From: Nitrospirota bacterium
Lineage (GTDB): Bacteria > Nitrospirota > Thermodesulfovibrionia > Thermodesulfovibrionales > UBA1546
Direction of reading: 5' to 3'
NCBI GenBank assembly: GCA_004298625.1
Contig: SCSY01000098.1
Location: 1 to 6,184, forward strand
Length of the DNA stretch: 6,184 nucleotides
Positions 1 through 5,235 of this stretch are shown piece after piece. The translations under genes and the position numbers were made by a program. Each line of letters opens with the position of its first letter. Position 1 is the first letter of the stretch. A model generated the notes under the pieces. That model was not told where the DNA came from. It did not search any database and saw nothing but the letters and a program-made list of their open reading frames with translations.

Positions 1-1521
1 GAAAAACCCAAGGACCCCGCGTCCGAGGTTGAGGCGATAATAGATGAGTTCAACATCCCGCGAAGATTTCCAAGGAATGTGGCTGAGGAAGCAAAGATGC
101 TCTGTATTGCTCCTCCCTCGCTCTCTCTTCACAAAGGGGCAGAGGAAAAGAGAAAAGATCTGAGAGAGCTTCCTACGGTTACGATTGACGGAGAGAGGGC
201 AAAAGACTTTGACGATGCGGTCTCGGTCAAACTTACAGAGCATGGTTACAGGCTCTGGGTGCATATAGCGGACGTAGGTTTCTATGTCCCATGGGATTCT
301 GTTATTGACCTTGAAGCGAGAAAAAGAGGCACGAGTATATATTTCCCTGACAGAGTAACGCCCATGCTTCCGAAAGAACTGTCGGAAGACCTCTGTAGTC
401 TTAAGCCGAAGGTTGACAGGCTTGCATTTACCGCTGAAATGGATTTTGACAGGCAAGGCGGGCTGCTGAATTCAAAATTTTACCCCAGTCTTATAAAAAG
501 CGACGAGAGGATGACTTATACCTCTGTTAAGAAAATCCTGATCGATAATGACGGTCATGAGCGGGAGAAATACAACTACCTGCTGGGGCATTTTGAGCTG
601 ATGGCCGAGCTGTGCGGCATACTGAGACAGAAAAGGCTTTCAAGGGGAAGTCTTGATTTTGATCTTCCGGAACCTGAAGTTATGCTCGACCTGCAGGGCG
701 TTCCGGAGGCGATAATAAGGGCAGAGCGGAATTTTGCGCACATAATCATCGAGGAATTCATGATAGCCGCAAATGAGGCCGTTGCAGAACATCTTGCAGG
801 GCTTGAGGTACCGAGTCTTTACAGGATACACGAGGAACCCGATTCGATGAAACTTGCAGATATTATGAGGGTCATAAAGCCGCTGAGCAGGGTCGGGAAG
901 CTTCAAGAGCCGAAGGATTTTTCGTTGCTCCTGCAGGGCATTAAAGGAAAACCCGAAGAGGAGATAGTAAATTATATGGTCTTAAGGAGCCTCAAGCAGG
1001 CAAAATATTCCACTGTAAATGTAGGACACTTTGGACTTGCCTCGGAATGCTACACCCATTTTACGTCGCCCATAAGACGGTATCCCGATCTTGTGGTCCA
1101 CAGGATATTAAGAGAGGCGCTGAATAAAACGCGGTTTTCGGATAAGAGAAAGCAGGAACTTGAAAAACTTCTCCCTGATATTGCCTCCGGTTCATCACGG
1201 ATGGAACGTCTTTCCAACGAGGCCGAGAAAGAGGTTATTAATGCAATGCGGGTATGGTTTATGAAAGACAAGGTGGGCGGAGAATTCGAAGGCAGGGTCG
1301 TAAATGTTACCCCGTACGGCCTGAAGATAAGGCTTAAGGATTTTTATGTTGAGGGCTTTGCCCATGTTTCGTATATGACCGATGATTTTTATGAGTTTAA
1401 TGAACGCGCCTTCAGTCTCTGCGGCAAGAACACAAAGCGCTCGTTCGCCATAGGAAAGGAATTAAATGTCAGGATAGATAAAGTCGACATGGAGGAGAGG
1501 GCGATAATATTCGGGATGTAG
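1..1521 (+). CDS. rnr: Ribonuclease R (RNB-family 3'-5' exoribonuclease), 5' end outside the window
   Basis: The frame is open from base 1, so this is the last 506 residues of a longer protein. The GTG at 79 is an internal valine and not a start. RNase R degrades structured RNA processively from the 3' end in the cytoplasm, in mRNA and rRNA turnover. The RNB catalytic motif TIDGERAKDFDDAV is visible, with the metal-binding aspartates at visible residues 63, 69, 71 and 72, matching the spacing of D272/D278/D280/D281 in E. coli. The second RNB signature, HFTSPIRRYPDLVVHR, lies at 353-368. An S1 RNA-binding domain (about 425-506, starting VGGEFEGRVVNVTPYG) ends the protein. There is no lysine-rich tail after S1, unlike E. 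coli RNase R. The missing N-terminal part should hold the cold-shock domains. RNase II is the alternative, but the domain order and sequence style favour RNase R. Its last 11 codons are duplicated at 2146-2178. Confidence 0.95.
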   Translation, partial: EKPKDPASEVEAIIDEFNIPRRFPRNVAEEAKMLCIAPPSLSLHKGAEEKRKDLRELPTVTIDGERAKDFDDAVSVKLTEHGYRLWVHIADVGFYVPWDSVIDLEARKRGTSIYFPDRVTPMLPKELSEDLCSLKPKVDRLAFTAEMDFDRQGGLLNSKFYPSLIKSDERMTYTSVKKILIDNDGHEREKYNYLLGHFELMAELCGILRQKRLSRGSLDFDLPEPEVMLDLQGVPEAIIRAERNFAHIIIEEFMIAANEAVAEHLAGLEVPSLYRIHEEPDSMKLADIMRVIKPLSRVGKLQEPKDFSLLLQGIKGKPEEEIVNYMVLRSLKQAKYSTVNVGHFGLASECYTHFTSPIRRYPDLVVHRILREALNKTRFSDKRKQELEKLLPDIASGSSRMERLSNEAEKEVINAMRVWFMKDKVGGEFEGRVVNVTPYGLKIRLKDFYVEGFAHVSYMTDDFYEFNERAFSLCGKNTKRSFAIGKELNVRIDKVDMEERAIIFGM

Positions 1522-1522
1522 A
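1490..1522 (+). repeat. Direct repeat, copy 1 (3' end of rnr)
   Basis: This 33-bp stretch covers the last ten codons of rnr and its TAG stop. It recurs at 2147-2179 with 30 of 33 positions identical; the mismatches are at 1497, 1513 and 1518. The two copies flank the toxin-antitoxin cassette, with a period of 657 bp. The match stops abruptly on both sides. Confidence 0.9.
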
Positions 1523-1554
1523 ATTTAGCCTCTCCATCTTCGCATGTTACATTT

Positions 1555-1848
1555 TTATTTAATTCTATCAACCCAATAATTTGGTTTTCTGTGTAAGTGC
1601 GCAAATGCAAGAATAACTATTCCGTTTTCTTGAACTGAGTAAATTATTTTATAAGGAAATTTACGGGTGAGATACCGCCGGGTTTCTTTGCGATCAGGTG
1701 GCCACGCTTGAGGAAATTGCTGAATACGAAGAAGGCCATTTTTTATTTCATTCTCAAACTTAGCGCCTAAACCTGCCTGTTCAATTTCATAAAATTCTTT
1801 TGCCTCATTAAATTCTACTTGGGCAATTTCAAGAATTCTTATTTCCAT
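1555..1848 (-). CDS. RelE/ParE-family toxin of a type II toxin-antitoxin module
   Basis: This 97-residue basic protein has the size and layout of the ParE_toxin (PF05016) superfamily. An N-terminal helical hairpin contains FYEIEQAGLGAKFENEI (residues 19-35). It is followed by the conserved RRYLTRKFPYKIIY strand region (57-70) and the C-terminal block AHLHRKPNYWVDR (83-95). Members either cut mRNA on the ribosome (RelE-like) or poison DNA gyrase (ParE-like); the sequence alone does not decide which. The ATG lies 2 bp after the antitoxin stop with only a weak purine run before it, so translation is probably coupled to the antitoxin. The gene ends 33 bp from the end of rnr, convergently, with no clear terminator between them. 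The frame is intact, so the toxin may be functional. Confidence 0.88.
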   Translation of the reverse strand: MEIRILEIAQVEFNEAKEFYEIEQAGLGAKFENEIKNGLLRIQQFPQAWPPDRKETRRYLTRKFPYKIIYSVQENGIVILAFAHLHRKPNYWVDRIK

Positions 1849-1850
1849 AA

Positions 1851-2060
1851 TTATTTTTTCTTGAACATATCCTCAAACGATACAGTCTTTAGCTTTCCGG
1901 CTTTATACGCCTTAAGCCTTTTTTCTGCTTCTTCCGCCCATATTTTCTCAATTTCAGGGTCAGGCACATCCAAGCTTTTCATTAAGGCTTCGATAACGAT
2001 GGATTTCTCTGCTGGTTTAAGGTGCAATGCTTTTGATATTATTTCTTTTGTAGGTGACAT
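1851..2060 (-). CDS. Addiction-module antitoxin (Unstab_antitox / TIGR02574 type)
   Basis: This 69-residue acidic-basic helical protein resembles the 'putative addiction module component' family (PF09720/TIGR02574). Family hallmarks are the early helix KEIISKALHLKPAEK (5-19), the segment ALMKSLDVPDPEIEKIWAEE (25-44) and a charged C-terminal part, AEKRLKAYKAGKLKTVSFED (45-64), expected to wrap the toxin. The ATG at 2060 is chosen because GAGAGG sits 7 nt upstream. A TTG five codons further upstream (2075) overlaps that ribosome site and is unlikely. The gene is first in a two-gene operon with the toxin, 2 bp apart, the usual antitoxin-first order. Such antitoxins neutralise the toxin by direct binding and often repress their own promoter; the palindrome at 2095-2113 would suit that. 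Confidence 0.87.
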   Translation of the reverse strand: MSPTKEIISKALHLKPAEKSIVIEALMKSLDVPDPEIEKIWAEEAEKRLKAYKAGKLKTVSFEDMFKKK

Positions 2061-2094
2061 AATTTTACCTCTCAATTATTTTTTTATATTCTAA

Positions 2095-2113
2095 TAAATT
2101 ATACCATAATTTA
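2095..2113. promoter_or_regulatory. 19-bp palindrome over the TA promoter, candidate autoregulatory operator
   Basis: TAAATTAT-ACC-ATAATTTA has perfect 8-bp arms around a 3-bp spacer and covers the -10 element of the TA promoter. Type II antitoxins and toxin-antitoxin complexes commonly repress by binding a palindrome at this position. The operator role is inferred. The arms are AT-rich, so part of the symmetry could be chance. Confidence 0.45.
2098..2106 (-). promoter_or_regulatory. Extended -10 promoter of the toxin-antitoxin operon
   Basis: On the minus strand the sequence reads TGGTATAAT, a perfect -10 hexamer with the TG extension one base upstream. Transcription would start near 2091, leaving a leader of about 30 nt before the antitoxin ATG at 2060. 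No good -35 hexamer is seen at 16-18 bp, which an extended -10 can tolerate. Confidence 0.65.
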
Positions 2114-2146
2114 AAAACCATTAAATTTTTGAAATATATTCATCTT

Positions 2147-2179
2147 TGGAGGAAAGGGCGATAATATTCAGGATTTAGA
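2147..2179 (+). repeat. Direct repeat, copy 2 (displaced rnr 3' end)
   Basis: This matches 1490-1522 at 30 of 33 positions. Read in the rnr frame it encodes EERAIIFRI and stops at TAG (2176-2178), against EERAIIFGM and TAG in the real gene. The three changes are one synonymous (gag/gaa) and two replacements (G to R, M to I). No reading frame leads into it from upstream, so it is a gene remnant. The stop is followed directly by AGGAGG and an ATG, as expected of an ancestral rnr/next-gene junction. Confidence 0.88.
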
Positions 2180-2189
2180 GGAGGAAGTT

Positions 2190-2240
2190 ATGATTTGCGC
2201 CTGTAATTTTTCCCATAGCTGCTATTTTGTCAAGAAATAG
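2190..2240 (+). CDS. 16-codon ORF with a strong ribosome site; remnant gene start or small peptide
   Basis: AGGAGG (2179-2184) lies 5 nt before an ATG that opens the 16-residue frame MICACNFSHSCYFVKK, ending in TAG. Three cysteines (3, 5, 11) and one histidine fall in 16 residues. The ribosome site directly follows the stop of the displaced rnr end, so this may be the beginning of the gene that once followed rnr, cut short by a later event. A true micro-peptide or leader peptide is possible but not supported by anything else here. No homologue is recognised. Confidence 0.25.
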   Translation: MICACNFSHSCYFVKK

Positions 2241-2470
2241 GGTATGTGTCCCTAATTAAATTTCTATTAGGCCGCACGATTTGAGGGCTTCAGTTAATTC
2301 TTTGCCTTTTGCTTTTGCAGAGCCTGCTTGCGCAGCCCGGAATGCTGCCCACAGGCAAAAGGATTTTCTGTATTCATTTATGGCGTAGTTCATTTTATTT
2401 TAGCTTTAACATTATATTTTCCATTACTTCCATAATATGGTGGAATATATACCGCGGGTAGGGACATAGT
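2238..2470. mobile_element. Possible degenerate small element bounded by imperfect inverted repeats
   Basis: The left edge, TATGTGTCCCTA (2243-2254), is an imperfect inverted match to the right edge, TAGGGACATAG (2459-2469), whose reverse complement is CTATGTCCCTA. The left edge also forms a small stem by itself: TAGGG (2238-2242) and CCCTA (2250-2254) around a 7-nt loop. The roughly 230-bp interior carries the minus-strand 45-codon ORF and no transposase. The ends are short and imperfect and no target-site duplication could be confirmed, so this is a tentative call. Confidence 0.3.
2256..2393 (-). CDS. Hypothetical 45-residue protein
   Basis: This minus-strand frame of 45 codons starts at the ATG at 2393 and ends with TAA at 2256. 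It is Ala/Lys-rich and looks helical. It begins MNYAINEYRKSFCLWAAFRA, continues with an AQAGSAKAKGKELTEALKSC segment (21-40) and ends GLIEI. The composition looks like a real protein and not random translation. However, there is no Shine-Dalgarno sequence upstream and an in-frame stop lies only two codons before the ATG. It may be a fragment of a longer ancestral protein or the cargo of the small element around it. I do not recognise a family. Confidence 0.35.
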   Translation of the reverse strand: MNYAINEYRKSFCLWAAFRAAQAGSAKAKGKELTEALKSCGLIEI

Positions 2471-2529
2471 CAAGCTAAAAACTAAAAAACTTTCGAAAGA
2501 AAAATATCCGAATTACAGAAATCGTCTTA

Positions 2530-2538
2530 TGTTATTAT
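2530..2538 (+). promoter_or_regulatory. Extended -10 promoter candidate for the prenyltransferase gene
   Basis: TGTTATTAT is a TG-extended -10 with hexamer TATTAT. Transcription would begin near 2545, about 20 nt before the TTG start. There is no clear -35. The same architecture appears upstream of the TA operon and the exporter operon. Confidence 0.4.
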
Positions 2539-2565
2539 GAAATACTCGGATTGCGGAGGATTAAA

Positions 2566-3417
2566 TTGTTCCAAAAACTTGTTCTTTATTTAAAGCTCAT
2601 TAAATTTTCTCATTCCATATTCGCGCTTCCCTTTGCGATGACTGCCGCTATTATCGCTGCATCAGGCATTCCTTCCTTGAAGCAGATATTCTGGATAGTC
2701 GTTGCCATGGTCGGCGCAAGATCGGGAGCAATGGGATTAAATAGGATTATTGACAGAAAGATTGATGCTGAAAACCCAAGAACTGCAATGAGGGAGATTC
2801 CCGCAGGGAAGGTTAGAGTTGCAGACGCAATAGTTTTCACGATAATTTCATTTGCAGTTCTTATCCTTGCCGCTTATATGCTTAATCCCTTATGCCTTAA
2901 ACTTTCTCCGATAGCGATAGCAGTCTTATTTCTTTACTCATACACAAAGAGATTCACATGGCTTTCTCATTTTGTGCTGGGACTGTCGCTCTCGGCAGCG
3001 CCTCTGGGCGCATGGATTGCTGTAAGGGGCTCATTTGACTGGCAGATATCGCCGCTTGTCCTTGCGGTGATATTCTGGCTTGCGGGGTTTGACGTTCTTT
3101 ACGCATTACAGGACATAGAGTTCGATAAGGCATTCGGTTTATATTCGCTCCCAAAGAGATTCGGCATTAAAAAAGCATTGATGCTTTCAGGCGTATTCCA
3201 TTTTATTGCATGGGGACTGCTTGCCTTTACCGGGATTATTTTTGACCTCGGAATATTTTACTGGATGGGCATGGTGATTGCCGGCATACTTTTTATCTAT
3301 GAGCATTCACTCGTGAAACCCGGCGACCTCAGTAAGCTCGATATGGCATTTTTCAATATGAACGGTTATATCAGCATGACGGTATTTGTGTTTACACTGC
3401 TTGATTACCTTTTCTGA
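2566..3417 (+). CDS. ubiA: UbiA-family polyprenyltransferase (4-hydroxybenzoate / MqnP-like)
   Basis: This 283-residue, strongly hydrophobic protein with multiple membrane helices has the usual length for the family. It attaches a polyprenyl chain to an aromatic acid in the inner membrane during quinone synthesis. Both Mg-diphosphate binding aspartate motifs are visible: NRIIDRKIDAENPRTAMREI (residues 58-77) and DVLYALQDIEFDKAFGLYSL (about 174-193). The second form, with YALQDIEFD and a following PKRFG, is typical of the UbiA-like group (TIGR01475) linked to menaquinone synthesis by the futalosine route (MqnP), so the substrate may be 1,4-dihydroxy-6-naphthoate instead of 4-hydroxybenzoate. 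The start is TTG at 2566, because GGAGG (2555-2559) is 6 nt upstream. A TTG at 2551 would lie before that site and is rejected. The gene is complete and ends 52 bp before the exporter operon. Confidence 0.9.
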   Translation: MFQKLVLYLKLIKFSHSIFALPFAMTAAIIAASGIPSLKQIFWIVVAMVGARSGAMGLNRIIDRKIDAENPRTAMREIPAGKVRVADAIVFTIISFAVLILAAYMLNPLCLKLSPIAIAVLFLYSYTKRFTWLSHFVLGLSLSAAPLGAWIAVRGSFDWQISPLVLAVIFWLAGFDVLYALQDIEFDKAFGLYSLPKRFGIKKALMLSGVFHFIAWGLLAFTGIIFDLGIFYWMGMVIAGILFIYEHSLVKPGDLSKLDMAFFNMNGYISMTVFVFTLLDYLF

Positions 3418-3428
3418 TTTTTCTTTTA

Positions 3429-3437
3429 TGGTAAAAT
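3429..3437 (+). promoter_or_regulatory. Extended -10 promoter candidate for the exporter operon
   Basis: TGGTAAAAT is a TG-extended -10 lying in the 52-bp gap after the prenyltransferase gene. The predicted start is near 3444, about 26 nt before the adaptor ATG. There is no convincing -35. It suggests the exporter can be transcribed independently, although read-through from ubiA is also possible because no terminator is seen. Confidence 0.45.
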
Positions 3438-3469
3438 TTATCAGTACAGATTTTATGAGGAGATGACCG

Positions 3470-4561
3470 ATGCCATTTTACAAGAGATTAGGTTTTTGGA
3501 TTTTTGTGGCAATAATATCTATTGCGGCTTTTTTTATTATCAAGAGGACTTTTAACTCTATTGAGGTAAAGGTATTGCCGGCAACCAGACAGGAACTCAC
3601 TATTACGGTGACCGCAACTTCAACCGGCACGATAAAGTCCGAGAGGGAAATGAAGATTACGGCCCAGCGGATGGGAAGGATTTCGAGGCTGTTTGTTGAA
3701 GAAGGCGATGTGGTCGGGCCGGGCTCGAAAATAGCAGAGCTTGATACCGAAGAGGCGTATATGAATCTCCAGATGGCACAGGCGTCTATGGATAAGGCAA
3801 AGGCAATCCTGAACGAGACCGAAACAAGATTGAAGAGGCTTAACGAACTGAGGGAGAAGGGCTACATATCGCAGATAGATTTGGATTCCGTCCGGAGGGA
3901 AAATGATGTTGCAGATGCCGCTCTAAGGGAGGCAAAAAATTCGCTTTCACTCGCTAAGTTAAACTACGATTATTCATTTATAAAATCTCCCATTAATGGA
4001 GTTATTACTTCAAGGCCGGTCAAGCTTGGCGAGACGGCTGCAAAGGGCGCATTGGTGGTCAACATCGTCTCAACACAGGATTTGTATATCGAGGCATTTA
4101 TAGATGAGGCTGATGTTGCAAGGGTGAAGCCGGGACTGGAAGTCAATATATCCATGGATGCATATCAGGGGAAAGTTTTTAAGGGAGAGGTTTATATGAT
4201 ATCGCCTGTCGTTCTCGGCGGGAAACAGGAGACCAGGACGTTTGAGGCAAGGACAAGGTTCAGGGAAAAAGGGCCTCTGATAAAGCCGGGGATGTCGGCA
4301 GACGTAGAGATTATTGCAGACAGCGTTAAAGACGCCATTGTAGTTCCTTCTCAGGCAATAATCGAAAGGGATGGCAAGAAACTTGTTTTCGTAAAGAAAG
4401 GGCGCAAGGCAGCGCTTGTCTCTGTTGAGACGGGTCGTTTCAACTGGAGTTTTACGGAGATAGTATCAGGCATTAAAGACGGTGATGTAGTTATCACAAA
4501 TCCTGATGTGAGTGGTCTTGCCGACGGTAAGAGGGTAAAAGAAGCAAAAAAAGCAAAGTGA
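3470..4561 (+). CDS. macA: MacA-like periplasmic adaptor subunit of an ABC efflux pump (RND/HlyD family)
   Basis: This 363-residue membrane-fusion protein links an inner-membrane ABC transporter to an outer-membrane channel. An N-terminal membrane anchor (about 9-25, FWIFVAIISIAAFFIIK) is followed by a periplasmic body. There is no lipobox cysteine. The first half-lipoyl segment (about 57-93, including VEEGDVVGPGSKIAELD) leads into a coiled-coil hairpin (about 96-165). The second half-lipoyl part follows (about 168-205, FIKSPINGVITSRPVKLGE). The beta-barrel region (about 206-285) and the membrane-proximal domain (about 286-350, VVPSQAIIERDGKKLVFV) complete the standard order. GAGGAG (3457-3462) is 7 nt before the ATG. 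The stop overlaps the ATPase start by one base. The family match is firm; the pump's substrate (macrolide, peptide, lipid or other) cannot be read from the sequence, so the symbol means family only. Confidence 0.88.
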   Translation: MPFYKRLGFWIFVAIISIAAFFIIKRTFNSIEVKVLPATRQELTITVTATSTGTIKSEREMKITAQRMGRISRLFVEEGDVVGPGSKIAELDTEEAYMNLQMAQASMDKAKAILNETETRLKRLNELREKGYISQIDLDSVRRENDVADAALREAKNSLSLAKLNYDYSFIKSPINGVITSRPVKLGETAAKGALVVNIVSTQDLYIEAFIDEADVARVKPGLEVNISMDAYQGKVFKGEVYMISPVVLGGKQETRTFEARTRFREKGPLIKPGMSADVEIIADSVKDAIVVPSQAIIERDGKKLVFVKKGRKAALVSVETGRFNWSFTEIVSGIKDGDVVITNPDVSGLADGKRVKEAKKAK

Positions 4562-5235
4562 TGGTAATAACGCTCAGGGATATAAAGAAGGCTTATGTTC
4601 TGCCGAGAGTAACCATCGAGGTACTGAAAGGCATACACCTGGAAGTTGCGGAAAAAGAGATGGTGGCTATAATGGGGCCGTCGGGATCCGGCAAATCAAC
4701 TCTTCTCCACATAATAGGGTGTCTTGACAGGCCGACATCAGGCGCATATCTGCTTATTGACGTTGACGTCAGCCGGAAAACGGATAATGAGCTTGCGGAA
4801 ATAAGAAATAAAAGGCTCGGGTTTGTATTTCAGAGCTTTAATCTCCTGCCGAGGTTTCCTGCCTGGAAAAATGTTGAGCTGCCCTTGCTCTATAGCGGAG
4901 TTGCCGCTGCTGAAAGAAAACAGCGGGCGTTGGATATTCTTGCGAAGGTCGGTCTCTCTCACAGGGCGGACCATTACCCGAATGAACTTTCAGGCGGCGA
5001 GCAGCAGAGGGTTGCAATTGCGAGGGCTCTCATTAATAATCCGGCAATAATCCTTGCCGACGAACCAACGGGAAATCTGGACAGCCGTTCGGGGAAAGAG
5101 ATCATTGACATTTTTAAAACTTTAAATAACGAAGGGGTTACGATCGTGCTTGTCACGCATGAAAAAGAGATAGCCGAACAGGCAACGAGGATAGTTACGA
5201 TAAAGGACGGGGTCTGCTCCAGTGGATGTTATTGA
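4561..5235 (+). CDS. macB: MacB/LolD-type ABC transporter ATPase
   Basis: This 224-residue stand-alone nucleotide-binding subunit powers the MacA/MacB-like pump from the cytoplasmic face. All motifs are present: Walker A GPSGSGKST (39-47), Q-loop FVFQSFNLLPR (88-98), signature LSGGEQQR (143-150), Walker B IILADEP (163-169) followed by TGNLD, and the H-loop histidine in VTHEKE (His200). The start is the ATG at 4561, which shares its A with the adaptor's TGA stop, a coupling arrangement. The GTG one codon earlier is a possible alternative. Its 3' end overlaps the permease gene by 14 bp. In E. coli MacB the ATPase and permease are one polypeptide; here they are separate genes, as is common in many phyla. 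LolD-like or other export roles are alternatives. Confidence 0.92.
   Translation: MVITLRDIKKAYVLPRVTIEVLKGIHLEVAEKEMVAIMGPSGSGKSTLLHIIGCLDRPTSGAYLLIDVDVSRKTDNELAEIRNKRLGFVFQSFNLLPRFPAWKNVELPLLYSGVAAAERKQRALDILAKVGLSHRADHYPNELSGGEQQRVAIARALINNPAIILADEPTGNLDSRSGKEIIDIFKTLNNEGVTIVLVTHEKEIAEQATRIVTIKDGVCSSGCY

Larger units (their letters stand above)
2179..2550. other. 372-bp stretch without a confident gene
   Basis: It holds the 16-codon ORF, the candidate small element with its 45-codon minus-strand ORF, and two short perfect palindromes: CCATAATATGG (2430-2440) and CTTTCGAAAG (2490-2499). Neither palindrome is followed by a T-run, so neither looks like a terminator. The last part (about 2471-2550) is AT-rich and leads into the promoter of the prenyltransferase gene. 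No tRNA, CRISPR repeat or riboswitch structure was recognised. Confidence 0.6.

Noticed and set aside
79..1521. GTG at 79 as the start of an independent 480-residue gene
   Set aside because: The frame is open from base 1 with RNase R-like sequence, so the GTG is an internal valine of a gene that begins outside the window.
1522..1554. Possible bidirectional terminator between rnr and the toxin gene
   Set aside because: No GC-rich stem followed by a T-run can be drawn in the 33-bp gap.
2061..2075. Upstream TTG (2075) as the antitoxin start
   Set aside because: It overlaps the GAGAGG ribosome site that fits the ATG at 2060, and the family's N-terminus matches the shorter form.
1819..2094. Plus-strand frame of 91 codons opposite the antitoxin
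   Set aside because: It is the antisense shadow of the antitoxin gene, with a low-complexity Phe/Ser-rich translation and no family resemblance.
2490..2499. CTTTCGAAAG palindrome as a terminator or operator
   Set aside because: The stem is short with no loop and no following T-run, and it is not placed over a promoter; a 10-bp palindrome can arise by chance.
5222..5235. 14-bp overlap of ATPase and permease as a frameshift splitting a fused MacB
   Set aside because: Both frames have intact family ends (ATPase C-terminus after the H-loop; typical permease N-terminus), and separate overlapping genes are common for this transporter type.
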